From an uncultured Alphaproteobacteria bacterium (GTDB taxonomy: Bacteria > Pseudomonadota > Alphaproteobacteria > HIMB59 > GCA-002718135): 62,628 nt of DNA. A model generated the notes under the pieces. It saw only the letters and a list, made by a program, of their open reading frames with translations, was not told where the DNA came from and ran no database searches. The translations under genes were made by a program, and so were the position numbers. Position 1 is the first letter of the stretch. Each line of letters begins with the position of its first letter. Shown here in pieces: positions 36,083 to 46,044 of the stretch. The DNA is taken from NCBI GenBank assembly GCA_902580765.1, contig CACHLW010000007.1, forward strand, positions 1-62,628, given 5' to 3'.

Positions 36083-36885
36083 GAATATTCTCCTATTTTT
36101 TCTAAAATTTTAAAATTCAAATCTTCTGAATTACTAACAATTAAATTCTTATTCTTTTTTGTAAAGTCATATTTATTTTTATCAAAATCTATATCAGAAC
36201 CTCCTGCTTCTCTGACAAAAAGAATACCTGGAATATGATCCCAGGGAGATAATTTTGATAAAATAGCAAAATTTCTAATGCCAATACCTATATCTATATA
36301 TTCAAAACCAATGCATCTATAAGAGTTAACTTCTTTAAATATGTTTTTAAATATTTTTAACTTATCTTTAAATCCTGGCTCCCAATACTTTGTACTTATC
36401 GACCCTATAGTTTCATCAATTATATTTACCTCTTTTGTAATAATTTTATTGTTATTAATATAAGCACCTTCATTTACAATAGCCGAGCACATAGTTTTTT
36501 CTAGTGGCTTATATATCCAAGAACGCAAAATTTTTTCTTTAAATGTTAAGGCTATCATAATTGCAAATTTATCCCTACCGTTAGCAAAATTTGTTGTTCC
36601 ATCTATTGGGTCAACAGTCCAACAATATGCATCTTCATTATAAAAATTTAATATATTTTCATTTCTAGAATATTCCTCTTCGCCTATAAAATTTGAAGTT
36701 GGTAAAATTTTTAACAAATTTTTTTTTAATTCTTTTTCTGCCTCTATATCAGCTGTTGTTACTAAATCAGATCCATTTTTATAATTAATGTCATCGTCTG
36801 ATAAATTTTTAAATTTTGGTAAGATAATATTTTGACTTACATTAAAACAAATGTCCTCTATGTCCTCTTGCTTTATATTATCCAT
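36079..36885 (-). CDS. Inositol-monophosphatase-family phosphatase
   Basis: A 268-aa magnesium-dependent sugar/nucleotide phosphatase. Family motifs are IGEEEYS (metal ligand glutamate), WTVDPIDGTTNFANG, and SPWDHIPGILFVREAGGSD. Candidates are a SuhB-type inositol monophosphatase, a histidinol-phosphatase (HisN) or a 3',5'-bisphosphate nucleotidase; I cannot separate these by eye. It overlaps the aminotransferase gene by 8 bases and the dehydrogenase gene by 4 bases, suggesting an operon. Confidence 0.85.
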   Translation of the reverse strand: MDNIKQEDIEDICFNVSQNIILPKFKNLSDDDINYKNGSDLVTTADIEAEKELKKNLLKILPTSNFIGEEEYSRNENILNFYNEDAYCWTVDPIDGTTNFANGRDKFAIMIALTFKEKILRSWIYKPLEKTMCSAIVNEGAYINNNKIITKEVNIIDETIGSISTKYWEPGFKDKLKIFKNIFKEVNSYRCIGFEYIDIGIGIRNFAILSKLSPWDHIPGILFVREAGGSDIDFDKNKYDFTKKNKNLIVSNSEDLNFKILEKIGEYS

Positions 36886-37726
36886 TTAAACATGCTTCAG
36901 TATACATTTCTGCTAGTTTCAATGTGATATTGCCAATTTTACCATTATTAATTTTTTTATTATCTATTTTTAAAATAGGAGTAATAAAACTTCCAGAGCT
37001 TGTTAAGAAAACTTCATCAGCATTAATTAATTGCTTTTGAGTAAATTGTTTTTCTATTAGTTTAAGTTTAGTTTTTTTTATAATTTTTAAAAGAGATGTT
37101 CTGGTTACTCCTTTTAAAATATCAGAATTAGCTGGATGAGTTATTAAATTATCTCTTTTTATAATCCAAATATTAGAAGATGTACCCTCAGTTACTTTTC
37201 CATTTTGTAATAAAATTGCCTCATAAGCATTTTTCTTTTTGGCCATATTTGCCGCTATAATGTTTGGAAGTAAATTTACTGTTTTGATATCACGTCTTTT
37301 CCATCGAAGATCTGAGTATGTAATTGTATTTACCCCGACAAATTTTTTTCCAGGTAAATTAAAACTTTTATTTCTTGTGTATACAATCAAAGTTGGGATT
37401 AAATTTTTTTGATATTTATGTTCTCTAAATTGAATACCTCTTGTAATTTGTAAATAAATTATACCATTCCTTGTTTTATTTTTCTTTATTAGATTGAGAA
37501 AAATATTATTTAAGTTTTTTTTATTGATTGTAAATTTAATTTCTAATTCACGAAGAGAATATTTTAATCTCTTAAGATGAAAATCTAAATCAATTAAATT
37601 ATTGTTCAAAACTGCGATAACTTCATAAACACTATCAGCAAATTGCAATCCTCTGTCCTCTATATGAATTTTTGCTGATTGAAAATTTACAAATTTGTTA
37701 TTTATATAAGCAAAATTTGGCATCAA
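36878..37726 (-). CDS. dat: D-amino-acid transaminase-like class IV aminotransferase
   Basis: A 282-aa PLP enzyme of fold type IV. FAYINNKFVNFQSAKIHIED then RGLQFADSVYEV, RGIQFREHKY, the PLP lysine in RRDIKTVNLLPNIIAANMAK, and VTEGTSSNIWII resemble Bacillus D-alanine transaminase more than branched-chain aminotransferases. It would make D-glutamate or D-alanine for peptidoglycan. The gene follows trkA with a one-base gap, the same order (ntrY-ntrX-trkA-dat) as in many alphaproteobacteria. Confidence 0.85.
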   Translation of the reverse strand: MMPNFAYINNKFVNFQSAKIHIEDRGLQFADSVYEVIAVLNNNLIDLDFHLKRLKYSLRELEIKFTINKKNLNNIFLNLIKKNKTRNGIIYLQITRGIQFREHKYQKNLIPTLIVYTRNKSFNLPGKKFVGVNTITYSDLRWKRRDIKTVNLLPNIIAANMAKKKNAYEAILLQNGKVTEGTSSNIWIIKRDNLITHPANSDILKGVTRTSLLKIIKKTKLKLIEKQFTQKQLINADEVFLTSSGSFITPILKIDNKKINNGKIGNITLKLAEMYTEACLNG

Positions 37727-37727
37727 A

Positions 37728-39092
37728 TTAAACTTTTGATAAAAGTTTCTCTAGTTTTTTTATGCAGTTTGTTTCAGCAAAAAAAACAACATCATCATTT
37801 TCTTTAAATACAGTTAGACTATTAGGAATTATAATTTTTTTATCTCTTACAATGGAACCTATACGTATACCTTTTGGCAATTCTAACTCTTTAAGATTTT
37901 TATTACAAAGAAATGATTCTGACTGAATATCCGCCTCTATTACTTCTCCGAAACCTTCACCTATAGAATAATCATTTCTTATTTTTACACCTCTAACCTT
38001 TTCTAAAATTTTAGAAATTGTTATTATTTTTGGATCTATGGTCATATCAACACCAATATTAGACAATAAAGATGAATAATTACTATTATTAATCAAAGTT
38101 ATTGATGTATCAGCTCCTGCTCTTTTAGCTAGTAAGGATGATAGTATATTAACTTCATCGTCTTCTGTAATTGATATACAGTAACCTGAATCTGATATGT
38201 TTACCTCTTCAAGTATTTGATTGTCCAGACCATCTCCACATGTAACTGTGATATTTTCTAAATTTGACGCAAGAAATTCTGCACGTTCTTTATTGGCTTC
38301 AATGAGTTCAGTTTTTATATATGTTTCAGAATTTTCAATTAATTGCGCAAGAGAAAATCCTATATTTCCACCACCAATAATCACAGCTTTTTTTGCCTGC
38401 AATTCTTGATGACCAAATTCAGATAACACGTCTGTCAGATTATCAGTTTCTACAACTAGAAAGATGGTATCCTTTTTTTCAATTTTAGATGAAGAATTTA
38501 CTGTAAATTTTTGATCTCCTCTAAATACAAACATTATGTTAGCAAGATAATCTGGAAACTTTTCAGATAATTCTCTTACAGTTAAACCTGAATGTAAAAA
38601 ATTATCTTCACATTTTAGACCAATTAATTTTAATTTTTTATCTGATAATTCAACCATGTCTATTGTACCAGGTGAAATTAATCTTCTAAATATACCTTTT
38701 GCAACTTCTTGTTCTGGAGAAATAATTGCATCTATTGGGAAATTGTCATCATTATATAAATTTTTCCAATCAGTTTTTAAATAATCTTGTTGTCTTATTC
38801 TTGCAATTTTCTTTTTTATTTTGAATAAAGAATGGCCAATTTGGCAAGTAACCATATTAGTTTCATCACTCTTTGTAACTGCAATTAGTATTTCGCAATC
38901 ATTTGCACCAGCGCTCTCTAAAACTGATGGCATACTAGGAATGCCATTAATTGTTTTGACATCTAACGTTTCAGATACTTTATTTAATCTATTTTCATCT
39001 TCATCAATAACTGTAACTTCAAAATTTTCACGTGATAGTTTATCAGCTATGCTATATCCAACATCTCCAGCACCACAAATAATTGTTTTCAT
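37728..39092 (-). CDS. trkA: Trk system potassium uptake regulatory protein TrkA
   Basis: Cytosolic NAD-binding subunit that gates the Trk potassium channel. The 454-aa protein has two RCK repeats: ICGAGDVGYSIADKLSRENF at the N-terminus and VIIGGGNIGFSLAQLIENSE near the middle, each followed by a TrkA_C domain. The membrane partner TrkH/TrkG is not in this window. It follows ntrX by 7 bases, conserved in the class. Confidence 0.95.
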   Translation of the reverse strand: MKTIICGAGDVGYSIADKLSRENFEVTVIDEDENRLNKVSETLDVKTINGIPSMPSVLESAGANDCEILIAVTKSDETNMVTCQIGHSLFKIKKKIARIRQQDYLKTDWKNLYNDDNFPIDAIISPEQEVAKGIFRRLISPGTIDMVELSDKKLKLIGLKCEDNFLHSGLTVRELSEKFPDYLANIMFVFRGDQKFTVNSSSKIEKKDTIFLVVETDNLTDVLSEFGHQELQAKKAVIIGGGNIGFSLAQLIENSETYIKTELIEANKERAEFLASNLENITVTCGDGLDNQILEEVNISDSGYCISITEDDEVNILSSLLAKRAGADTSITLINNSNYSSLLSNIGVDMTIDPKIITISKILEKVRGVKIRNDYSIGEGFGEVIEADIQSESFLCNKNLKELELPKGIRIGSIVRDKKIIIPNSLTVFKENDDVVFFAETNCIKKLEKLLSKV

Positions 39093-39099
39093 TGATTAG

Positions 39100-40431
39100 T
39101 TATTCTACTTTAATATCTAGTGACTTAAATTTTCTATAAAGAGCAGTTCTTTCCATTCCTGTAAATTCAGAAACTTTGGTTATATTACCATTAAATCTCT
39201 TAATTTGCGATATTAAATAATTTTTTTCAAACTCAAATCTGGCTTCTTTAAGAGACAAATCCAATGAATTATTTGAAGAATTTGACGCAGTTTCATCTCC
39301 CATTTGTAGTGCTAAATCATCAACTTCTAATTCTTTTATATTTTGATCTTGATTAAGTATTAAACTTTTCTCTACATAGTTTATTAGTTGAGATATATTT
39401 CCAGGCCAATCATACATTTGTAACTTAGTTAAGGCTTTAGAAGAAAATTTAAAATTTAAAATTCCTCCACTTTTTTCATTTAAATAAAAATCAAGAATAG
39501 GTAGAACATCATCTCTCCTATTAGAGAGAGATTTAAATTTGATAAAGTCAGTTGAAATTCTATCATATAATCTTTTAATAAAATTGCCTTTTTCAATTTC
39601 TATTTCTAATTTTTTTTCGGTAATTGTAATAATTTTATGATTTAACTTAATATCAAGCTCTTCAAAAAATTTTTTGTTTTCTAGAAAATTTAAAAGTTTC
39701 TTTTGATAAATATTTGGTAATGTTTCAATATTTAACAGTATTAATGTGTTATTATTTGATCGATAAAAAATATTTTCATTAATTGCGTCTTTATTTTCCG
39801 CAAACATATTATCCAATGCTTCATTTGTTAGTTTTTTAAAATCAATTGATATAGGAAGTTTATCTCTATATTTTGAATTTTGATGTATTAAGTTTGTAAA
39901 GTGTTTTTTTCCTGTTCCAAATGGTCCTTCAATTAATAGTCTAGAGTTACTTGAAATCTGTTCATTTAAAAGTTTATTAAGTTTTTTAATAAATTCTGAA
40001 TTTCCTATCAATGGTGTTGTTTTAATTAATGTATCTTTTAAATTTTTATTTTCACTTAACAATGATGAACTTTCTATTGCTCTCTTAGTAAGAATAATTA
40101 GTTTATCGCTATTGAATGGTTTTTCTAAAAAGTCATACGCTCCATTTTTTATAGATTTCACTGCAAGATCAACAGTGCCATGACCACTAATAATAATAAT
40201 TGGAATATTGCTATTAATCGACTTAAATTCTTTTAAAATTTCGATACCATCTAATTTACTGTTAGATAACCATACATCTAAAATAACTAAATCGGGTTTA
40301 ATTTCATTAAATTTACTAATTGCTTCTTCAGAATTTAGAGCAATTGAAGTATTATAGTTTTCATCTTTTAAAATTTCAGAAATAAGAAAACAAATATCCT
40401 TTTCATCATCTATAATTAAAACTTTATGCAT
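39100..40431 (-). CDS. ntrX: NtrX-type response regulator with degenerate AAA+ domain
   Basis: Response regulator partnered with NtrY. I start at ATG 40431 (MHKVLIIDDEKD), overlapping ntrY by 8 bases; the longer reading adds 18 residues antisense-like and unneeded. The receiver domain is intact with phospho-acceptor Asp52 (DLVILDVWLS). The AAA+ domain keeps a Walker A (GPFGTGKK). It lacks GAFTGA, has LILLNIETLP in place of the Walker B LxLDEIxxxP, and lacks the arginine in the WPGN-xRxLxN segment (NISQLINYVE). The C-terminal Fis-type helix-turn-helix (NGNITKVSEFTGMERTALYR) is intact. Confidence 0.9.
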   Translation of the reverse strand: MHKVLIIDDEKDICFLISEILKDENYNTSIALNSEEAISKFNEIKPDLVILDVWLSNSKLDGIEILKEFKSINSNIPIIIISGHGTVDLAVKSIKNGAYDFLEKPFNSDKLIILTKRAIESSSLLSENKNLKDTLIKTTPLIGNSEFIKKLNKLLNEQISSNSRLLIEGPFGTGKKHFTNLIHQNSKYRDKLPISIDFKKLTNEALDNMFAENKDAINENIFYRSNNNTLILLNIETLPNIYQKKLLNFLENKKFFEELDIKLNHKIITITEKKLEIEIEKGNFIKRLYDRISTDFIKFKSLSNRRDDVLPILDFYLNEKSGGILNFKFSSKALTKLQMYDWPGNISQLINYVEKSLILNQDQNIKELEVDDLALQMGDETASNSSNNSLDLSLKEARFEFEKNYLISQIKRFNGNITKVSEFTGMERTALYRKFKSLDIKVE

Positions 40432-42568
40432 TGTATTCAAAAGTAATAAGTGATTTTGTGCCTGCCATATTTTTATTTTTCTCAATTTTTATTTTACCAC
40501 CATGATCTTCAATAATTCTTTTTACTATAGATAGTCCAAGACCAGTTCCTTTAGTTTTAGTTGTAAAATAAGGCTCAAATATTTTACTCAACATTTTTTC
40601 ATCAATTCCCACACCATTGTCTTTTATTTCAATTTTTATATTTTTAGCATCAGTGATCATTAATACTTCAACTGCAGGGTTTGGTATTTTTTCCACAGCT
40701 TCAATAGCATTTTTAATTAAATTATTAAAACATCTTGAAATTTGAAGAGTGTCAAAGTGAAAATAAATATCATTTTCAGGTTTAATTAAATTAAGCTTTA
40801 TATCCTTCCTAGTATTGAAATATAAAAGGTATGCTTCTTCTAAACATTTAGATAAGTTATCAAGTTTAATTTCTGCTTCAGGCATTCTTGCAAAAGATGA
40901 AAATTCATCGACTAACTTTCCAATATCATCTACCTGCCTTGATATTGTTTTAGTTAAAAGTGAAATATCCTCCTTATCTGTTTTTGCATCTAAAAATTTC
41001 TTTTCTATTCTTTCAGCAGAAAGTTTAATCGGGGTGAGGGGATTTTTAACTTCATGTGCTATCTTTCTTGCTATATCAGACCAAGCAGCATGTTTTTCCG
41101 CTAAAATTAAAGATGTAGCATCATCTAGAGCAACAACATATCCTTCAATTTTATTATCATTAATCTCTTTAATGACTCTAATATTAAAATTCCTCTGATC
41201 ATCATATAATGTAAAATCGTATTGAAAATTTAATAATACTTTATTTGAGGTTTCAAAATTCTCGAATATCTTTTTCCATTCAGGGAAATAGGATAGAAAA
41301 TTATCATTTATTTTAAAAGTTTTAGTGCTTCTAAATAGTTTTGTTAAAGTTTTATTGTATAACAAAATATTAAAATTTTTATCTAAGGAAATTACGCCTA
41401 TTGTTAAAAGGCTTAAGATCGCCTCTATAAATATTCTTTTTTCTTCATCTTCTTGACTTTTTGATATTAACTCATTTTGTTTATTCTCAATTTCTGAAAT
41501 CATTTTATTATAAGATGATAGTAATACTTTTATCTCTTGAAATTGATCTGCCTCACTAACTTTAGCATCAAAATTCCCTTCTGATATCTTGTTTGCTGAT
41601 TTAATTAAGTTTGTTATTGGTTTACTAAGATTGCTAGCTAGATTAAATCCAATCAAAATTGCAACTAATATAAAACAAATGGAAAAAAGCACAAATATCA
41701 TTGAATAAGTTATTTGAATTCCTGAACTTTCCCCTTCTTTAATTGTATAAATTTCAAATGCCTCTTTTGTAGCGCTAATATGATCCCAGATATTAGTATT
41801 TAGATTTCTATTAACCTGCATGTAAACATCATTTAAAAAATTAATTTTTTTATAGGCAGTGATAGAATTTTTATCTAATTGGAAAATGTAAACACGGTTT
41901 TGATTAACCACTTTAAATATTTCATTTGAAGGCACTGAAAAATTTTTATTATCAGGATCTTTTAAACTTAAATATATATTGCCTTCCGTATTAAAAATAT
42001 AAATACTTGAAATTGTTCTTAAGTTAATAAATTCACTTAAAGCTGTTCTAATCGATTGAATATTAACCTCATTATTTTGAGAAACTTTTAATATCTCTCT
42101 CATAATTAATTGAGTATCAGACACAATTTCTGCCTGTATTTCATTTTCATAATTTCTTGCTACAATATTAGAATTAACAACCGCGTCTCTTACAGCATCT
42201 CCATACCAAGTTCTTAATTCTAAATTAAAGAATAATGATGTTATAATAACTAATCCAATGGCTGGTCCTAAAGCCATCGCGGCAAATAAATTGACAAATT
42301 TTATATATAATCGAGATTCATCATAACTTTTTCTTCTTCTCACTAAAATCAGAACAATTTGTCTAATAATTATGGATATCAATAAAATGACAAAAATTAC
42401 ATCCGCCAATAAAAAAAATTGTAGTCTTCTTGGATCTTTTACTAAATCGTTATTTGGGAGCAATAAGTAGAATGTAATCGAAAAACTCAATATAATTAAA
42501 AAGATTAAAAAATAAAAAGATAATCTTGAAAGATGAATAGATTTAAGTAATTTTGATAGGTTAAACAC
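40424..42568 (-). CDS. ntrY: Nitrogen/redox sensor histidine kinase NtrY
   Basis: A 714-aa membrane sensor kinase. N-terminal membrane segments (FYFLIFLIILSFSITFYLLL; FLLADVIFVILLISIIIRQI; AAMALGPAIGLVIITSLFF) precede a periplasmic sensor region and another membrane helix (MIFVLFSICFILVAILIGFN). A HAMP domain, a PAS region (SLLTIGVISLDKNFNILLYN), the phospho-histidine box ARKIAHEVKNPLTPIKLSAE and an HATPase domain (NLIKNAIEAV, DNGVGI, GTGLGLSIVKRI) follow. The architecture is that of alphaproteobacterial NtrY. Divergent from ispDF across 59 bases. Confidence 0.94.
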   Translation of the reverse strand: MFNLSKLLKSIHLSRLSFYFLIFLIILSFSITFYLLLPNNDLVKDPRRLQFFLLADVIFVILLISIIIRQIVLILVRRRKSYDESRLYIKFVNLFAAMALGPAIGLVIITSLFFNLELRTWYGDAVRDAVVNSNIVARNYENEIQAEIVSDTQLIMREILKVSQNNEVNIQSIRTALSEFINLRTISSIYIFNTEGNIYLSLKDPDNKNFSVPSNEIFKVVNQNRVYIFQLDKNSITAYKKINFLNDVYMQVNRNLNTNIWDHISATKEAFEIYTIKEGESSGIQITYSMIFVLFSICFILVAILIGFNLASNLSKPITNLIKSANKISEGNFDAKVSEADQFQEIKVLLSSYNKMISEIENKQNELISKSQEDEEKRIFIEAILSLLTIGVISLDKNFNILLYNKTLTKLFRSTKTFKINDNFLSYFPEWKKIFENFETSNKVLLNFQYDFTLYDDQRNFNIRVIKEINDNKIEGYVVALDDATSLILAEKHAAWSDIARKIAHEVKNPLTPIKLSAERIEKKFLDAKTDKEDISLLTKTISRQVDDIGKLVDEFSSFARMPEAEIKLDNLSKCLEEAYLLYFNTRKDIKLNLIKPENDIYFHFDTLQISRCFNNLIKNAIEAVEKIPNPAVEVLMITDAKNIKIEIKDNGVGIDEKMLSKIFEPYFTTKTKGTGLGLSIVKRIIEDHGGKIKIEKNKNMAGTKSLITFEYNA

Positions 42569-42627
42569 TGTATACTTTAGTTAGTTTTTAAATAATGATA
42601 GTAAAACAGTATAGTATATAAATTAAA

Positions 42628-43767
42628 ATGATGAAAAATGCACTTGTAATTCTAGCCAGTGGAAAAGGAAAGAGATTTGGTCAAAAAATTCCAAAACAAT
42701 TCTTAAAAATTGGGAATACAAATTTTTTAAATTATTTTATTTCAAATTTAGATTTATCAAACTTCGATATTATTAATATTTCAATAGATAAAAAATATCT
42801 ATACACTTACTTTAATCATAAGGCTATTTCTGAGAAAATAAAAATTACCTATTCAAAACCTGGTCTTACAAGACAAATTTCATCTTTTAATGCTTTGAAA
42901 AATTTAAAAAAATTTAAAATTAAAAATGTATTAATACATGATGCTGCACGTCCTTTATGTAGTAATAAATTAATTAAAAAAATTATATCCAAATTAGGCA
43001 AAAATACTAATGCAATTCCATATATTGAATATAATGACAGACAATTAATAAAGAAAAGTAAATTGGAAACAAAAGCTATTAACGTACAAACACCTCAGGG
43101 TTTTAATTATAATTTAATATTAAAAGAACATATCAAATATAAAAATTTTGAATTTAATGATGATGCAGGGCTATTACAAAAGTCAAAAATAAAAATAAAT
43201 TTTATCAAAGGTGAAAAAAATAATATTAAAATTACTTACCCAGAAGATGTTCAGTTATTTAATTTATACAGAAAGCCCATAACAAAATACGGTATTGGTT
43301 ATGATATTCATCAAATTGATAAAAAAACCAAAAGTGGATTAAAATTAGGGGGTGTTAAAATTCCTTTCTCTAAATTAATTGGCCATTCTGATGCGGACGT
43401 TGTACTGCATGCAATTTGTGATAGTATTTTTGGAGCACTCTCTATGAGAGACATAGGTTCTCACTTTCCAAATACAGATAAAAAATGGAAAAATGCAGAT
43501 TCATCTAAGTTCATTATTTATTGTAGAAATAAACTTAAAGAAAAAGGTTATTCTGTAATCAATCTAGATATAAATATAATAGCTGAAAAACCTAAAATTA
43601 ATAAATATGTTTCAAAAATGATTAAAAATATTTCAACATTACTTCAAATTAATAATAGCTCTGTATCTATTAAAGCAACTACAAATGAAAAAATTGGTTT
43701 TATTGGTAATGGTGAAGGAATTGCAGCCGAATCAATAGTTCATATAACAGATGATAAAATTAGCTAA
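42628..43767 (+). CDS. ispDF: Bifunctional IspD/IspF isoprenoid enzyme
   Basis: Performs two steps of the MEP pathway. The N-terminal IspD (about 1-220; ILASGKGKRFGQKIPKQFLK, HDAARPLCS) makes CDP-methylerythritol. The C-terminal IspF (about 224-379; KYGIGYDIHQID, IGHSDADVVLHAICDSIFGA, EGIAAESIVHI) makes the cyclodiphosphate. The fusion is characteristic of alpha- and epsilonproteobacteria. Two adjacent ATGs (42628, 42631) are possible starts. It overlaps pgpA by 17 bases. Confidence 0.96.
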   Translation: MMKNALVILASGKGKRFGQKIPKQFLKIGNTNFLNYFISNLDLSNFDIINISIDKKYLYTYFNHKAISEKIKITYSKPGLTRQISSFNALKNLKKFKIKNVLIHDAARPLCSNKLIKKIISKLGKNTNAIPYIEYNDRQLIKKSKLETKAINVQTPQGFNYNLILKEHIKYKNFEFNDDAGLLQKSKIKINFIKGEKNNIKITYPEDVQLFNLYRKPITKYGIGYDIHQIDKKTKSGLKLGGVKIPFSKLIGHSDADVVLHAICDSIFGALSMRDIGSHFPNTDKKWKNADSSKFIIYCRNKLKEKGYSVINLDINIIAEKPKINKYVSKMIKNISTLLQINNSSVSIKATTNEKIGFIGNGEGIAAESIVHITDDKIS

Positions 43768-44227
43768 TTTTTTTGTATCTTTATCTTTTGCTGGATATAT
43801 TAAATTAATACCATCAGGAACCTTTGCATCTTTTTTATCAATAGTTATTTTATTTCCTATTGTTGAATACAAAATTATTTCTTTAGAAATATTTGTAGTT
43901 ATTTTTTTTATAATCTTTTTACTATCTTTATTTTTTATTAATAAATTCTCTTCACATGCCCAATCACATGACTCAAAAATAATAGTTATTGATGAATTCT
44001 TAGGAGTATACTTAATTTTAATATTTTATGATCAAATTAAAATAATAAATCCTTATGTAACAATAGCGCTAATTTTTATTTTATTTCGTTTTTTTGATAT
44101 ATCGAAAATTTTTCCAGCCAACATAGTAGACAGGAAGCTTAAATCAGCTTTTGGTGTAATTCTTGATGATTTAATAGCAGGAATATATACAATAATAATT
44201 CTTTATATTGTAAATGCCTATTATTAA
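43751..44227 (+). CDS. pgpA: Phosphatidylglycerophosphatase A
   Basis: Removes the phosphate from phosphatidylglycerophosphate to make phosphatidylglycerol. The 158-aa membrane protein has three or four hydrophobic segments and the motifs GYIKLIPSGTFASFLSIV, VIDEFLGVYLIL, RFFDISKIFPANIVDRKLKS and GVILDDLIAGIYT. The ispDF-pgpA-cinA order is conserved in alphaproteobacteria. Confidence 0.92.
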   Translation: MIKLANFFVSLSFAGYIKLIPSGTFASFLSIVILFPIVEYKIISLEIFVVIFFIIFLLSLFFINKFSSHAQSHDSKIIVIDEFLGVYLILIFYDQIKIINPYVTIALIFILFRFFDISKIFPANIVDRKLKSAFGVILDDLIAGIYTIIILYIVNAYY

Positions 44228-44678
44228 AAAAGTTATAGATAAATTAATAAAAAAAAATATCTCAATTTCAGTTGCTGAGTCATGCACAGGTGGGCTAATA
44301 GCAAACACTATCACAAAATATAGTGGAGTTTCAAAAATTTTCTCTTACGGGATTATTAGTTATTCAAATAAAGCTAAATCTAAATATTTATCTGTTTCAA
44401 AAAGTAATCTCTCTAAATTTGGAGCTGTAAGCAAAGAAGTAGCTGAGGAAATGATAAATGGTCTGTATAAAAATGAAAAGACAAAAATCTGTATTTCTAC
44501 AACTGGTATAGCAGGTCCTAATGGTGGGACAAAGTTAAAGCCAGTAGGATTAGTATATATTGGAATTAAAGTTAATAAAAGTAATTATATTTTCAAGAAA
44601 ATATATAAAGGAAAACGATTGGACATACAGAGAAAAACTAGAGATTTTATATTTAGCAAAATTAATCAATTAATCTAA
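44214..44678 (+). CDS. pncC: CinA C-terminal-type nicotinamide-nucleotide amidohydrolase
   Basis: Deamidates nicotinamide mononucleotide to nicotinate mononucleotide in pyridine nucleotide recycling. The 154-aa protein is the stand-alone CinA C-terminal domain: SVAESCTGGLIANTITKYSG, GAVSKEVAEEM and STTGIAGPNGGTKLKPVG. It overlaps pgpA by 14 bases and the convergent RatA/COQ10 gene by 9 bases. Confidence 0.93.
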   Translation: MPIIKKVIDKLIKKNISISVAESCTGGLIANTITKYSGVSKIFSYGIISYSNKAKSKYLSVSKSNLSKFGAVSKEVAEEMINGLYKNEKTKICISTTGIAGPNGGTKLKPVGLVYIGIKVNKSNYIFKKIYKGKRLDIQRKTRDFIFSKINQLI

Positions 44679-45107
44679 AATTTCATCAGCACGAACTTTA
44701 AATGATTCAATCATTTTGTTTTCAATTAAAGGAAAGAAAGCTTCAGCAATTTTTTGGTGAAAAAATCGTTTAAATTCAAATTCAACGTTAAAATGAATTC
44801 TTGTTTGATTTTTTTTTAATGATTCAAAAATCCAATTAGTTTTAAGGTCTTTTAAAGGTCCTTCAATATAAGTTGTGCTTATTGAAAGTTTTTTTTTATC
44901 AAAAGTGACGTGAGAACCAAAAGTTTGGGGCATAAAATATTTATACCAAACTACCATATCAGCATATATTTCATTTTTATTTTTTGAATGAATTCTCATT
45001 GCTGAACACCAAGGAATGAAATATGGATAACTTTCGATATCTAAAACAATATCAAAAAGTCCTTTTGCGTCGTGATCAACTATTTCCTCTCTATTTGAAG
45101 ATTTCAT
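44670..45107 (-). CDS. RatA/COQ10-type START-domain protein
   Basis: A 145-aa START-like (polyketide cyclase) protein. [27 protein letters not shown]-like opening and the segment [15 protein letters not shown] are typical of the COQ10/RatA family. The alphaproteobacterial member next to lipA is usually annotated as ubiquinone-binding COQ10-like. A ubiquinone lipid-carrier role is more likely than a toxin role, though this is inference. Its start overlaps lipA by 4 bases. Confidence 0.88.
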   Translation of the reverse strand: MKSSNREEIVDHDAKGLFDIVLDIESYPYFIPWCSAMRIHSKNKNEIYADMVVWYKYFMPQTFGSHVTFDKKKLSISTTYIEGPLKDLKTNWIFESLKKNQTRIHFNVEFEFKRFFHQKIAEAFFPLIENKMIESFKVRADEILD

Positions 45108-46039
45108 TGAATTGAATAAAGTTTATTTTTCCTATTTTCTTGCATGATTTTAAAATCATCAGAAGCATGATAACTTGAACGAGTTAGCGGTGATGATGCC
45201 ACCATTAGAAATCCTTTTGCGTATGCCATTTTTTTATATTCATCAAATTCTTGAGGAGTAATAAATTTTTCTAGCTTAGCGTGTTTCGGTGTTGGAGGTA
45301 AGTATTGCCCTATTGTAATAAAATCAACATTAGCTGCTCTTAAATCATCCATTACCTGATATACTTCTTCTTTTGTTTCACCTAAACCAACCATTAGACC
45401 GGATTTTGTAAATATACTTGGATTTTTTTCTTTAATTTGACTAAGTAAATTTAAACTTACAAAGTAACGTGAACCCGGACGAATTGATGGATATAATCTT
45501 GGCACTGTTTCTAAGTTATGATTGAAGACATCAGGTAAATTTTTAGATAAAATATCTATAGCTTCAGGTTTATTTTTAAAGTCAGGAGTTAAAATTTCGA
45601 TTGTACAACTTGGATTTAAAGATTTAATTGAATCTATTACGTTGATAAAATGTAGTGCTCCACCATCTATTAGGTCATCTCTGTCAACACTTGTAATTAC
45701 AACATGTTCTAAATTCAATTGCTTAACTGACTCAGCAATTCTTATAGCTTCACCGTGATCAATATAATGAGGTTTGCCAGTTTTAATATTACAAAATGCG
45801 CAAGCTCTAGTACATATATCTCCGAGTATCATAAATGTTGCATGTTTTTTTTGCCAACATTCAGCTATATTTGGACATGCAGCTTCTTCGCATACAGTTA
45901 CAATTTTTTTGTCTTTTAGGAGTTTATTTGTTTCTTTGAAAAATTTAGAAGTTGGTGCTTTTACTCTAATCCAACTTGGTTTTTTAGGGATTGGATTTGA
46001 TTTGTTTTTAACTTTTTCAGGATGACGTGGTCCACTCAT
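45104..46039 (-). CDS. lipA: Lipoyl synthase
   Basis: Radical-SAM enzyme that inserts two sulfurs into protein-bound octanoate to form lipoate. The 311-aa protein has the auxiliary cluster cysteines in [20 protein letters not shown] and the radical-SAM CxxxCxxC in [12 protein letters not shown], plus [13 protein letters not shown]. It follows pdhC by 5 bases, matching the lipoyl-dependent enzyme encoded upstream. The lpd gene usually found between them is absent. Confidence 0.97.
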   Translation of the reverse strand: MSGPRHPEKVKNKSNPIPKKPSWIRVKAPTSKFFKETNKLLKDKKIVTVCEEAACPNIAECWQKKHATFMILGDICTRACAFCNIKTGKPHYIDHGEAIRIAESVKQLNLEHVVITSVDRDDLIDGGALHFINVIDSIKSLNPSCTIEILTPDFKNKPEAIDILSKNLPDVFNHNLETVPRLYPSIRPGSRYFVSLNLLSQIKEKNPSIFTKSGLMVGLGETKEEVYQVMDDLRAANVDFITIGQYLPPTPKHAKLEKFITPQEFDEYKKMAYAKGFLMVASSPLTRSSYHASDDFKIMQENRKNKLYSIQ

Positions 46040-46044
46040 GTAGG

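Noticed and set aside
39100-40431. Frameshift in ntrX explaining the missing AAA+ motifs
   Set aside because: Receiver, Walker A and the C-terminal helix-turn-helix are all in one frame with normal spacing, so the motifs have diverged rather than been lost to a shift.
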